Assembly (NCBI GenBank): GCA_025603075.1
Contig: MU626322.1
Coordinates: forward strand, 43,997 to 107,996
Length of the DNA: 64,000 nucleotides
Reading direction: 5' to 3'
From: Neoconidiobolus thromboides FSU 785
Taxonomy: Eukaryota; Entomophthoromycota; Entomophthoromycetes; Entomophthorales; Neoconidiobolaceae
Shown here: in pieces, positions 23,976 through 36,930 of the stretch
Layout: the number at the start of each line of letters is the position of its first letter
Numbering within the stretch: position 1 is the stretch's first letter
The notes under the pieces: generated by a model
Database searches by the model: none
Told to the model about the DNA's origin: nothing
Seen by the model: only the letters and a program-made list of their open reading frames with translations
Program-made: the position numbers and the translations under genes

Positions 23976-24020
23976 ATGGGGCTGTATTTTTTCCATGTTT
24001 TAAGCAAAAAAAAACCCTGA
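23976..24020. repeat. Internally deleted TGGGGATGT-family copy
   Basis: About 45 bp keeping the left end (ATGGGGCTGT), CCATGTTTTAAGC and a decayed right end (ACCCTGATAT). It resembles a short deletion derivative. Confidence 0.5.
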
Positions 24021-24382
24021 TATGTATTAATTGAAACTAAAGCCCAACTTTTTCCCGCTTCTGATTTTCTACATAAGTCGAACCTAAACATAAATACCAA
24101 ATAAAGAGTATGTATTGTCTAAATTAGTCAAGAAAATCAAATTCTAAACTATCAACAAAAAATATTAAAAATGTTTATTCATTATTTTAATTTTTGAATT
24201 GTAGAGATCTAATAAATTCTGATATAAATCAGACTGGAAAAAATTACTTTATATTTCATGTTGGTAAGTTCAAAGACCTGTCTAAAATTCACTTCATTTT
24301 ATTAAATATAATTATAAACATTTAGTACATATTTAAACTAATAAAAAAATTCCTTACTTTTACATAACTTTATAATTTCGAT

Positions 24383-24508
24383 TTTAAAACTAAATGTTCA
24401 ATTGTTCTTGCAAGTAATGGCTCTATGTGAGTAAAATGAGCCAGAAGATGCAAATTGTTTTTTCCACCATAAATCATCTCATTGTATCTTGTATCAAGCT
24501 GCAGGTTT
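24383..24508 (-). pseudogene. Possible relic C-terminal exon
   Basis: On the minus strand an acceptor-like CTGCAG is followed by about 35 open codons to a stop (includes RYNEMIYGGKNNLHLLAHF and IEPLLARTIEHL). It reads like real protein rather than random AT-rich sequence, and faintly resembles the end of an MRG domain (IYGG-x-HLLRLF...P.LLA.T). No upstream exon of matching quality was found, so it is most likely a gene fragment. Confidence 0.25.
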
Positions 24509-24703
24509 CAAAAACATTGGTATGTATTAGCATACACCTTTTTGAAAATTGTTTAAAATGATAAGATTGAATACTCACAAGTAAAATTTTAACAAAACGA
24601 TAAAGATTTATAGTTTTTTGTTAAGTTTTTTGCTTGCAGTTATCAACTGTCGGGATTGTATACACTTCAAAAGTGTACCATTTTCACATTAATCTGTGTA
24701 TGT

Positions 24704-24802
24704 ATGGGGATGTTCTTTTTGATTCTATTACTTTTTCCATTTTTTAAGTGCTATTTGAGCGGAAAGTTAGTAAAATTCTTAAACAAAAAAATACATTCCC
24801 AT
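24704..24802 (+). repeat. TGGGGATGT-family MITE-like copy
   Basis: Left end ATGGGGATGT, central AAGTGCTATTTGAGCGG, right end ACATTCCCAT. Confidence 0.85.
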
Positions 24803-25348
24803 ACCCTTTTTTTAAAACGTTTGGCATATCACAAAATTAAAAGGGTTCTATTTTTTGCGCTACTTTTTGAAAGTTTAGCCTAATTGATATACTTTTGGCA
24901 AAAACAATCAAGCCAAAAAAATTATAAAAACTAATCAAATTTCAGAAATCAATTAAAAGATGGATTACAGTTTTAAAGCAAAGTTTAATAACTTTTTATA
25001 TCAGCATCAAAAATTTGTGAGTTTTATTTGTGTCATTGATTTTAAACTGTTAATTATCAAGTTTTCATAAAGCTTCAATAAGTATACAATAAGTCATTAA
25101 ACCTCCCTTTTATTTAAAATTGTAATCTATTTTTTGAATTTAATTGACTTTCTTTCAAAATTTCGTTTAGTTTTCACAATTTTTAACTCAATTGTTTTGG
25201 AAAAAAAGTGTATTAAAAGTCAGCCAAATTCCAACAAAAGTTAGCTTTATTTAAACAAAAACTTTAAGTGTGTCAATTTTAATAATTTAAGGTTTTGTGT
25301 ACCTTAATCTTTAAATTTGATTAAATTTGCAACGCTTTTCAATAGCAT

Positions 25349-25447
25349 ATGGGGATGTATCTTTTTGTTTAAGGATTTCACTAATAGTTTTTCCACTTAG
25401 TGTTCAAGAAATGGAAAAAGTATTGAAATAAAAAAAACACCCCCTAT
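25349..25447 (-). repeat. TGGGGATGT-family MITE-like copy
   Basis: Minus copy with intact ATGGGGATGT, internal GTTTAAGGATTTCACTAA, and right end ACACCCCCTAT. Confidence 0.8.
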
Positions 25448-27197
25448 ATGTAATATTTTTATTGACCAAGTATAAAAAACTTTATAAAAAAGATATAGTT
25501 TTATGAGGATCAATTAATAAAAGTAAAAAATAATTAATTACTCTTATTAGTTTAAACAATTTTATTCAAACCCACCTTATTATCTGGGTCTTAATGACGA
25601 CTGAATTAAGTTGGGTTAACTGATCTCTACCCCGGTTTAAAGGGCTAGGCACTTGTTAAGATTAAATTTAAGTGGTTCTATTGTTTTTTTCTAAAGCTAT
25701 CAAAGCCGATTTTTTATGTCAATAATGTTTATCCATTATTTAGAGTCTATTTTAAAAATAAAAATTTATATGCTCAACAAACTGATATTCTTCAAAAATA
25801 CTTAGTGTCCAAGAGTAGCAGATAAAAAAATGTACTTTAGGTTTCAGAGATGTCACCGTTGAGAGTTATTTCAAGAAAAATATCCAAAATAAACAGTATA
25901 AATAAATTGTTATGAAATAAAACTCATTCTAAGTTGAAATAATATTAACATAAAATTTATTTATTTATACACTAAAATTACTATTTATTTTTATTTTATC
26001 TTATATTGCAAAACATTATACTCATTTATAATCAGTAATCTTCTACACCCTGTATAACTCAATAATAACATCTATCCAATTAAACTTAAACTTAATGAGA
26101 ATATAACTTAGTACTTTTAATATACTAAACAGGATTTATTAATAATCTTATAAATCAATAATTAAAAGAGCAAACAAAACCAAATAAAACAAAAGAATGC
26201 TAATTTGCTACTTAAAAATTAATAATAGATAAATACAGTACTTTTAATTACTGACATGCGCTATGTTTTTGAGGTATGAGGTTTTAAAGTTTGAACCATC
26301 AAATTTGATGTTTACGGCATCAATTGCTTTCAGTATTAGCAATTTAGTCAATTATTTCTTAAAATCGAATAGCATCTCATGATAGAAATCCAGCTTAAAG
26401 TAATGACCCACATCACTAAAATAACAAATAAAAGATCAAGCTTTTGATTAACAAATAGAACATTTTAGACAATAAAACTAACAACGCAACAAATAAACGA
26501 AAAATAGAACTTAACAATTTATTAATGAAAATTAATAATAGAAGCAACAATAAAGATACTATTTCATTTCTACTTACATATCTTATAAACAAAGGGAAAA
26601 AGGGTGACTTAAAAAAGGAAACTTAATTAATATAATGAGATTAAAGAAATAGGAATTAAGCAATAAATTTAGTTCCTCAAGTGGGTGAATAAAGAGACCA
26701 GTTTATAAATGAAAAAAAGAATGTTAGATCAACCGGAATCTAAAAATAGATTTTAAAGGAGTAAGCAAATAAAACATGAGAGGAAGTGGAGACTTTAAAT
26801 AGAAGAGGAATGATTGGGTAGTTCAGGATCGGTCTATTGGAAAAATAAGTTTAACTTTTAATTGGTCAAACTTGTAAATAGAAAATTATAAAAGCACAGC
26901 AAAAATACACAGTGATCTTTTTTTATAAAATTAAATTTTACAAGTTAGAAACTAAAGTTTAACTAATAGCCTCAAAAGTTCAGCATAGTGTATGAACTTT
27001 AGATGAAATTAAGAACCTTTATATTCAATTAATCTATATACCCATTTGATTTTCGTTTTCGTTTTATGTTCAATTAGACTACTCTATTAATTACTTTCCT
27101 AATCCCTAATATCATTTGATTTTATTTCGTTATTGTGTACTACTACGTTGTTGAACAACTTTCTTTGGTTAAACCTATTTAATAATATTATTTTACA

Positions 27198-27455
27198 ATG
27201 CTAGCTTCTCTATCTCCTCCTCATACCACTAATAATAAGGATAATTTGATTCGAAAGTTACAATATTATCTTAATTCGTATGCGATCAAAAATGCAATTT
27301 GTCCCATCTGTAGCTACAAATTAGAGTCTGTCAGTAATTTAGAAATCACAGATTTTAATCTGTGTATGTTATGTTCCAAAACCTACCCAGTAAATGATGA
27401 TGTTGATACTATTGTTCAAATGAGTGATATTGATGAAGATTTAATGATTCAATAA
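27198..27455 (+). CDS. Small CxxC...CxxC protein, putative zinc ribbon
   Basis: Single-exon ORF of 85 residues from an ATG. It has CPIC near residue 37 and CMLC about 22 residues later, the spacing of a small zinc ribbon, and a Ser/Thr/Pro-rich start and an acidic tail (DDVDTIV, DIDEDL). No family is recognised. The two CxxC pairs and an isolated position well away from other genes make a small metal-binding protein plausible. A chance ORF cannot be ruled out. Confidence 0.5.
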   Translation: MLASLSPPHTTNNKDNLIRKLQYYLNSYAIKNAICPICSYKLESVSNLEITDFNLCMLCSKTYPVNDDVDTIVQMSDIDEDLMIQ

Positions 27456-28529
27456 ATTATCATTTTATTTAATTTGTTTTTCTGCTTTTTTACTATTTAT
27501 TATTATTTTTTATTTAACCTAATTATGAATTGTCTGCTTAGATTTTTGTTTTATTTTTAGACGCTATTTGCTTTGTTTAGGCAAATATTTTTTATGTTCA
27601 GTTTTAAAAAAGCTGTTAACAAATGGAAATATTGTTTTTGAGTTAAATATTGAAGCCATTTTAAATCAGGTTTTCTTTTTTTAAAGATTCAAGTATACTT
27701 AAATCAACAAAATGATAATTACCATTATGTTATAATTGGAATATTTAATATTCTACAAATATAAAAATACAAAGACACTTATTTTTATAATATGTGTTTC
27801 ATCAAATTAATTAATCTTCCATTTTTTTGTTATTTTTAGAGCTCATTATTTTTGTAATGATAAAAATAACTGAATACTTTATGGCTATTCCATAACTTTT
27901 ATAATAAATATATGTTAGAGATTAAAAATATATTTCATGAATTTACTTTGTTATTTTTTAACTGATATCTTTATTCTTAAAAGTATTATTAATTCTAAAA
28001 GCTACAACTTTATAATAAAACATAGCTAATGAATCATGTTCTAATTTTAGTATCATATCTTCAGCTTAAATAAGATTAAATTTAAGAGTATACTTTTAAC
28101 CAAAGTTAATAATTATAAATGATTATTAAGTTGAATTTTATTTGATCCAATTTGTTATATTATCTTAGCTGTTAGGACCTTATACACAACGTCTGGTAGA
28201 ATTGCATACTTGGAATCTTTAGTTTTTTTATAATTCATAATGAAAAAATTGTATTCTTATAACCTGTATTTTAAATGTTCTAAATATATCATTTACTAAT
28301 AAAAATCAAACCAGAATATTAAAATTGGATAGAGTGTCTATTTTGCTTATAAATTATGACATTCAAATACAGTTCTTTTAAAACTCATATTTATAATCTA
28401 TTATAACATGTATCTATATTATATTACGTTTTGTTTTAAAAATTCCAGGTAATTAAGTTAAAATGTTTTTAGTGAGTTATTTAAAACTTTATTATTATGC
28501 TATAAGCCACCTTATATTACAATTATTGT

Positions 28530-28632
28530 TTGGGGATGTTTTTTTTGGCTTCATCATTTTTTCCATCTTTTAAGCGCTATTTGAGTGGAAAAATTATTAA
28601 TAAGATTCTTAAACAAAAAAATCCATCCCCAT
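28530..28632 (+). repeat. TGGGGATGT-family MITE-like copy
   Basis: TTGGGGATGT left, CCATCCCCAT right, central AAGCGCTATTTGAGTGG. Outer flanks are TT on both sides rather than TA. Confidence 0.85.
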
Positions 28633-28813
28633 TTATTAGTAATTTTTACTAATAATTGCTTATCTTTCATGAAATTTTGTTAAATTCATACTACGCTCTT
28701 TATCCATATATCAGCTAATTTGTTTTATTTTAGAACTTCCAAAAATCTTTCAACTCTAGCTTAAGCATTAACATAACCTTCACTCACCGATTATTTAGTT
28801 TTTCAATTAACAT

Positions 28814-28917
28814 ATGGGAATACTTTTTTTGACTTCATTGTTTTTTTCCATTTTTTAAGCGCTATTTAAGCGGAAAATTTGTTAATAAAATTCTTAAACA
28901 CAAAAATAGGTCCCTAT
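28814..28917 (+). repeat. TGGGGATGT-family MITE-like copy
   Basis: ATGGGAATAC left, AGGTCCCTAT right, with the AAGCGCTATTTAAGCGG central hairpin paired. Confidence 0.82.
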
Positions 28918-29218
28918 ATTAACTCTTTTGGTTTAAATACTTCATTTATAGTCTTCTCCTTCTTACTACTCTTCCTTCAGAAACTTCATTTCTATAGATA
29001 CTATATACATTGAACTTGAAAGCCCTTGGCGCTAGAAGAAATGTCACCTTATGAAACATGTATCACAAAGTAAATAGTTAAAAATTATTACTAGCTAATC
29101 TTAAGGTTTGAGCATCTTTTGGTCTTTTTTATCTAAAAAACTCAGCCTATCTCATCTATGACTCGCCTTGAACATTGGTTCCCTTCTCTCCATTTCTGAA
29201 TAGAGTATATCGCTATAT

Positions 29219-29315
29219 ATGGATGTATTTTTTTGTTTAAGAATTTTACTAACAGTCTTTCTTCTTAAATAGCGCTTGAAAATGGAAAAAGCGATGAGAT
29301 CAAAAACATTCTCAT
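29219..29315 (-). repeat. TGGGGATGT-family copy, right end decayed
   Basis: ATGGATGTAT left, AAGAATTTTACTAACA internal, AATAGCGCTTGAAA centre and a weak CATTCTCAT right end. Confidence 0.75.
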
Positions 29316-31171
29316 CCCTTATTTAACGCCAACTTAGACTAGAAAAAATCCAAATTCATAAATACTTCAAAAAGCATCCCTTAAAAATAAGGTACTACTG
29401 GTCAAAATTTCTGTCTTATGATTTTATTCTTTATGTTGAATATATTTAAATTAAACCTCAAATTAGTCAAGCCACAGATATAGTTTAATATTGACTTTGG
29501 AATGACTCTAAACAAAGATCTTAGTTTAATATTTTAAACACCTTGGCATCTCAAGGAAAATAAAGTCTACTAAATATTAGAGATATAGGAAAAACCTAGT
29601 TTTGAAGCACTCAGTTTCAATTCATAATATTTTCAATATCGATTTCTGGCATCTAATAATTAAACTCAAATAGGTGGTCGTCCACTCTTTTTTTTCAACT
29701 ATTGAATTCTTTTATGATCCCTTAATTTTTAACCCACTAATAAGAAATGGATAGTCCATTCTTTTGAAGGATCGGAGAAAAAAAAATCTATATATCAACC
29801 AAGGAATTTACATATCTTTACTCCCTCTCCATTCGACAATTTTATATCAGACTTTTCGAGCAAAGGGTAATATAACCTCTCTATCCTAAAGCCCTATTTT
29901 CGTATCCATCCATAGATCAAGTTCTCATTTTTAGAAGAAGTTATCCCTAAGCTCTCTACCTAAGCTCTCTATAATCATATACAGATACTCTCATACAACG
30001 TTCGCGCTACTAAATATTGCTCCTAAGTTTAAAGCGATTTTCGTTATTTTTTCTTATTACAACCAATTCAAGTTCAGGTTACTATGTAGATTCACTACCT
30101 ACTCAGCTACGTCGCATCTCTAAAAATATTTTTTATTTACATGAATTACCTGGTCCTAGTCTTCCTGGCTTACTCAATTCATTAAGTTTATGACGCTTTT
30201 TCCCTTCCTCTATAATTTTGAACCCTATTTAAACTTCTAATTATTTTGACTCGATATTGATCATCTATGAAACTTTCACAATCTTTTATTTTTACCTTCA
30301 GTCTTTTTATTCAACTTTAGTCATATTGTGTTGATAGATCAATAGACAGCCTTTTGAAGATCAAAAGTGGGATTTATTCCTCTTGTATTTCTGAGTTTTT
30401 TAAAGGAAGACAACTATTGTGCTTACTATCTTTTATTAAGAGACTTTATTGTTAATAATTGAGAGATTCAAGTTAAGTAACTTAACTGTCTACTATTTTT
30501 ATTATTATAATAAACCAATTGGGAATGATGCCTTTCAAGAAGGAGACAATCAATGAGTTATCTTGATTAAACAATACAGTTTACAAGTAATGGATAAAGT
30601 GATTATATAAAAATATATAGTTCCATTGTTGTAATAAAATATAAACCTAAAATAGGTCTTTTCAAGACTTTTACTTAGTTAATGATGTATTTCCCAGTGG
30701 TATACTGATATTATATATCGGTAAATAAATAAAGATAAAAGCTTATTAAATTTAAGTTTAGTTTATACAATAGCATTTATACAGTCATTTAACAAAGCTT
30801 TTAAACTATAAAAATATAAGATACATAAATAATAAAAATACTAAGATATGAATGTATGATTTGTTTTAAAATGAATATCTCGTTGCTCTTTTTCGAAAAG
30901 ATTAATTAATTAATATAAGTTTATAAGCCATGCTATCGCCTTAAACCATACTATCTCAATCATATATTGATGTTTATTGACAATAATATAAAATTATGAT
31001 ATTATTTAGTGTCACTTAAAAAGCTAAAAAAAATTTTACAACAAACCTACAGCTTCAACTTTGATTTGCCAAAAATGATAAATGCTTTTTAAACCACAAC
31101 TATTGGCTTAGCCCAACTTGGAAAGATTTAGCGCCAGCAAACGGTGAGAACCATTTTTAAGCCAATTTCTT

Positions 31172-34100
31172 ATGGATGAGCCAACCATTTATAGCAATTT
31201 GATCAAGTTAAAAGGGCTAGAGGAGGTGCAATGGTGTTGCTATTCACAGATTATTACAATGGGAGAGTTATATCATAAAGATGCTAGAGATAGTTCAATT
31301 TTTGTGACGTATAATGAGTTATTAAATAAGCAAGTGCCCTGCTTTGTTTCATTAGAAAGCTATAATGGAGATCAAGCTTTACTGATTTTATTTGTATTTT
31401 ATTTTTCGGAGGGAAGAAGAGTTAAGGTTACTAACGAGGATTTAAAAGGTTTGTTTTAGGTTTATTTCTATTTTTTTGGATTTGTTTTGATGTTCATTTC
31501 TATTAGAGGTTAAAAGTGGAATTATTACCAATGAAATGTTGCAAAAAACATCGGCTGCCGACTTATACCCTGATAAATCTCAACTATTTTCAATAAATAT
31601 TTCCAACGAAATTCATCCAAAATTCAATCAAAGTTCAACAATACCGTTAAAGTTAAATGAGTTTAATGAAATGGAGTTGCTTATATTTGCTATTAAAAAT
31701 TTATTTTCAAAGTAAGGATCACTATCTTTTTTAAATCATGATCTAACAATTTAGTGAAATTAAGAAAAAAGGAGCGATTCAGTTAGGAAGATCTTTTATA
31801 ACGCCGATAAAAAAAGTAGCTCAGATTCAAGGAACAAATGTAACTGAACAGATTAAGTACAAGTGTATTGATATTGATCCTTGGTATATGAATTCTAGTT
31901 TTTATTTCAAGCCAATTTCAAGAGATATCAATATTAAAAATATTTCTTTTTGTAAGTCTATTAATAACGGAGATAAGGTTTTATTAAGTCCACATGGTAC
32001 AGAAGGTATATTTTTGACTTTTTCTAAAATTAAAGAGCAAGAAGAAAACCAGTTATTGAATCTATGGGCTCATAAAACAAGCATCCCAATTGATATACTA
32101 GATTCGAACTATTATAATGAACATTTAAGTAGCCAAACTGGTGGAGTAAATTCAAATAAGTTTTGTATAATATTAATTTCAAAATTCAACATTCGACTTC
32201 ATTACCCATGTTCACTTGTTTTTATTGTTAATGATATAAATAAATTCGAGGAAGATGAAGCATCTAGTCAGCATAGTATTAAGGAATTACTCGATTCTTT
32301 GGTATCAAATGCACCCTCAAACAATTTAAATACAACAACGGAACCAGTGACGCCGCAGAAAATAAAAGGAAATGAGGATAATGTTTCAAAAAAAGAAAGT
32401 GTTCTTGAAAGTATGTTTGATAGAGTTAGCATCACAGATGTAGATAAATGGCTAGACTCACTTTCGCTTACGACCAAAGAAACCCCACCTAATTTACAGA
32501 ATAAAAATGGATTGATTGACACGATCCAATCTACGCATTTCGATACAGTTTCTCCATCAAATCCGGTCCCATCATTAATTTCAGGTAATATTGCTGGTAC
32601 AGATCCAACACCGCCTACAGATTATGAAGTTCCAATAGGACATGATATGTTGAACAATAGCCTCGGTTTTTTACCTGATCCATTAGAAGATTTTTGTATG
32701 GATGAGTTTGATAATTTTGGTAACTTTGAAATTACAGACACGGATTTTAGTTATTTTGATAAGAATGACTCAAAAAATAATTCAGCACACTCAATACATC
32801 CTACACTAGAACATGAGAACTTGAAAGCTACAATTAACGGAGGAAACATAATGGAAAAAGGAGAATCAAATCAGTATTTGTTTTCAAATGGTAATGAACC
32901 ACATACAATATTAAATGGAATTACAAATGATAATTTAAGTAATTTAAATGGAAAATATTTTAATAATGATAATTTGAACATGAAAAACGAATCAAATACG
33001 CCTACCGAATCAACACTTCATGAAAAACTAAGAAATCCCAATCTGCATGTAATTCTTACATCCTCAGATCCCTGGCTATCTATAAATTATAAGCCATTAA
33101 AAAATTTCATAGTCAATCGAGGATTCCTTGAAGGCGGAAAATATTCAAAATTTTCAAAAGAATTAACGAAAGCACTGAAAAAAATGCCTAGCAAACCTTT
33201 TAAGACATTAAAATATCGACCATACTATGTACCAGCTTCTTTGAAAGAGAAGGAAGATACAGATGAAGGTACATTGTTAAAAAGGTCAGGCAAAAAAAAA
33301 CGTATGGATCATAGTTGGTTGAAACAGATGCCAAGTAAAATCAGTCGCTTAAATGGGTATAAAGGGTATCAACTTACAGTCTCTAAAGATATTAAATCAA
33401 CTGCTTCAGCATCAAATTCAAATTATGAATGCTCTTCGGAATCATCTTGTATCCCCGATTCACCTCAGACAGGATTAGAGGGAAAAAGAGCCAATACTAA
33501 AGATAAAGTAAAAGAAAACGATTACTTAAATGAAGTTGTACTTTCGCCTAATTTTTCATTTGTTTGGTTAAGAGTGAATTCATCACACAATTGCAAAATA
33601 CATCCGCCCAATTTATTAATTAATGATAATATTAATGCATCACAAAGTAATACTGAAATCGGAACAAACAATATAAGTATATGGGAAGATGTAGATACAT
33701 TAAGGATATTTATGGATCAATTAAGGACATATTATTATTATCCAGATGATATTCATTCTATAAACTTTCATCAACTTCATGCATCATGTTATAATACTGA
33801 ACCATCAGAAGTATCATTATGTTGGAAAGATGTATTAAAATCATTACAATGTTTGACAACAATATTTAAAATTAACCAGCCCTCGCTAATCAATTCTAAA
33901 CTAAAGAATAAGTTTCACATAAGTGGTCCATTATCTATTAAGGATTTTCATAAAGCATTGAGTGACAGTTACTTGTATAAGCTTCAAACAAATAGCCAAA
34001 TACCTCAAACACTTGATCCTAAAATGAACCCATTTGCTTATATTTCTGGTCCTAAAATACAGGCTTATAATGTTTATAACACGCCCATTGAATTGGGTAT

Positions 34101-35770
34101 TTCTTCAGCTTCATTTTGGAAAACGTTGTCTTTACAACCTATTCATGGCATTAAAGATTTAACTGCTTTAATTGTTTTTCCACAACAATCTTTTACAACC
34201 AAACAAACTTCGTCTTTTTTTGATCAACTATTCCAAACTTATAAAGTAGTTATTGCATTATATTACTACAATTATTGTTTATTAATTTGCTTTGCTTTAG
34301 GAATGTCATTTGGGCAGTATTAATGCTTTAACAAATGTTGACTCAACTAAAAGCTACTTTCCATTTCCTAACAAAGCAAAAGGTAATTAATATTCACTAA
34401 AATAAATAACAAAATTAACTATCTTTAAGACTTCAAAGAATTAATAAATTTACTTGCTCAATTTAACTCAAATTTAGGTAAGACACAATATAATTAAATC
34501 AAAATATCAACACTAATTTTTACTATAGCAGAACAAATTTGTAACTTACCGTCAGCAGTAATTCCAAAAAAGATCATACTATTTTATGTTACTCCCCTTA
34601 ATTTAAGTTCAACAAATGCCTTATGGCTTGTCTGTAAATCATTTCGCCAGTTTGTTGCAAAAATGGAAGCTACGCTTCCAAAAACATGTCAGGTTCATTT
34701 TAAAGTAAGCCATTATTTATTATGCCTAATGATCATATGTTTATTCTTTATTAGATCATTCCTTCAATCATTTTACAATATTATCATTCAAACCAAATCT
34801 CGCTAGATTATTATTTAAAATTGTCCTTTAATATTTACTCCCAGTTTCATAAAAACGAAAATGAGGTAAGCTATTGTAATACATAACATGCTAATAATAA
34901 TTAATAAATAAATAGCCTTTAATTAATAGTCAATCCTCTACTATTTATTGCCCACCTTATTTTTTAAGTTCTCCACCACCAATACAAATTAATTATAAAA
35001 TGACGAACGAAGACGTAGCCTTGTTTGATAATGAAAATACGCTACATTTAACTTATTCATGGGGGGCCGATTATGATTGTGTCATAGCCGTATGGATTGA
35101 TCGTACTGCACAATATTTAGATCACATTCTTTTACCAGTTGATAAAAAAGCCTTCAAAGATTATTCTTTTTTAGTGGATCAACTATTTCAAGCCACAAAA
35201 AAATTTCAGGCAAAGTATTTCAAGCATAATGTACGTTTAGCTATTACCAAATTAGGGGTTATGGAAATAACTGAATTAGAAAGTTGGAAAAAATTAATTA
35301 AAAACATACCAGGTTCTTGTATTATGTGTGCAGGTCAATCTTCTGGATTGCAATTTTTTAGTGATGTGGATATCCATCATGCTTTTGAAAATATTAATAT
35401 TGAGGCTTCTTCTTTAATTATCACAGAAACAAGGGTACCCTTAAGTAAAAATTTATATTCCAGTGCAGTAGGTATCTTGAGTTATGAAGGAATACCGGCG
35501 ATTAATTTAGAAGTGTTTTTATTATATAATACATTTCAAATTGCTTCACCACCATCACCTTTAATTCCTAGTTTTCGAACGGTGTTAGCGCAACTGAATG
35601 ACCTTAGAGTACTTGATAATTCATTAAGACCACCATTTAGCGTTGGATTTCATCCCAATCTGGAGTGTTCTAACCCCATTTTATGCGATGTTTTATTGCC
35701 TTTACCGTGGAGATGGGTGCTAAGTTCTTTTCTTCACATTGAATATGTAAAGAAAATGGATTTAGTTTAA
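31172..35770 (+). CDS. MED13: Mediator complex subunit 13 (kinase module)
   Basis: Eight exons (31172-31448, 31507-31711, 31755-34245, 34301-34382, 34430-34477, 34529-34704, 34755-34865, 34916-35770) give 1414 residues in phase. MED13 links the CDK8 kinase module to core Mediator in the nucleus. The N-terminal domain has LKGLEEVQWCCYSQ, then VLLSPHGTEGIFLTF and YPCSLVFIV. A long Ser/Asn-rich disordered region follows. The MID-like part has ISGPLSIKDF, ISGPKIQAYNVYNTP and GIKDLTALIVFP, and the PIWI-like C-terminal half has LHLTYSW and VIAVWIDRTAQYLD, ending with LPLPWRWVLSSF. The first intron has an uncommon GTTTGT donor; the others are standard. The gene converges on the small SET gene. Confidence 0.92.
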
Positions 35771-36056
35771 GTAAGTACAATTTAAATAACACTAATAAGA
35801 ACAACTAAAAAGGGAAGTAATTAATTTAATAACTAAAAGTGAAATAAGTTATAATTGACAGATGATTGATTAATTAATAACATGAAAATTTAATAATATA
35901 GCTTAATACTATTTATACTGTGACATAAAAATAGAAGTGAGAGAATGTGATGAAAATAAAGAAAATGATAATTTATTAATTTATTTACTTTTTTATTAAT
36001 ACTATATTTAATGTTTAATAAAATTACATATCTATTGTTAATTATACACTTCAACT

Positions 36057-36690
36057 CTATTTTTCTTCTGCTAAACTTCTTTTTTTCCAAAAAGCTTTAC
36101 CATAATTAATCAATAACTCTTGGTTATTGCTAATATCACACAAAGTAAACACACCCATTGCTAACTCCATAGTATTCAAATCAAAAAATTCTCGAAACTC
36201 ACAGTTTGGCTTAGAGGCTATGTTTCGATAATCGTTAATATATCTTGCCTCGTTTCCTAAAAAAGGATAAAATCATATTAATACATTATGTTATATTTAA
36301 ATAAAACCCTTTACCCATTTTATCTGCATCCACTGAATATACATTTAAAAATGACAACACATAATCTGATTCTTTATCATATCCCTCTTCACCAGTAACC
36401 CAACCAACATATTTAATCAACAACTCATCTTTAACAAAACTTTTTCCACTGAATAAACCAAAATAAGGATATGCTGGATGCTGTTTATTCGTCAACGCTT
36501 TGATCTTTAATTTCTTTTGATTTTTTTTACTATCATAACTAAACACAAGTAAATCTCTAAATCGATATTTGCCTTCTTTGAAGCCTTGATAGCATTCTAG
36601 ACTGAGTGACTGAATGGATTTTTTTACAGCTGTTGTAGCATATTGAGGTTGATCAATATATTTTAGTTTAGTGTCAGGCCACGCTTTCAT
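36057..36690 (-). CDS. Small SET-domain protein, probable lysine methyltransferase
   Basis: Two exons (36315-36690, 36057-36256) give 191 residues. The SET fold is recognisable from GLFSGKSFVKDELLIKYVGW, then the core GNEARYINDYRNIASKPNCEF and finally NQELLINYGKAFW. In the classical SET motif the sequence is RFINHSCxPN; here NHSC is replaced by NDYR-(N)IA, a variant seen in several fungal SET proteins. The catalytic Tyr of the final motif (NYGK) is kept. There are no pre-SET or post-SET Cys clusters, so histone or non-histone substrate cannot be decided. It is convergent with MED13 and divergent from ARG8, sharing a 240-base promoter gap. Confidence 0.8.
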
Positions 36691-36930
36691 GAGTTATAAG
36701 TTTATGACTAAGAGGAATGGAATAAAAAGTTAAACCAATTAAAAATGAGCTCTTGAAGTGAGGTCTTTTTGATAAGGGATAAAAATTTTAATTGATAAGA
36801 AAAGTGACTGATTCAACGTCATTAATAAATAAAAATTGTATTAAAAAATAAAGAAATATATATAAAAAGAGCTGAATGAAAGGAACATTTTAATTTTGAT
36901 TTGTACTGAAAATAAAACAATATAACAGTA

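Larger units (their letters stand above)
23377..27197. other. Gene-poor, repeat-rich stretch
   Basis: About 3.8 kb with no complete gene. It holds repeat copies at 23747, 23976, 24704 and 25349, a possible relic exon at 24383-24508, and AT-rich spacer. Confidence 0.5.
27456..31171. other. Gene-poor stretch before MED13
   Basis: About 3.7 kb with no supported gene. Three repeat copies lie at 28530, 28814 and 29219. From about 29650 to 30260 the plus strand is unusually pyrimidine-rich, but no open frame or structure was recognised. Confidence 0.5.

Noticed and set aside
24656-24883. ORF of 75 residues on the plus strand
   Set aside because: Largely repeat translation with no ATG-supported start context.
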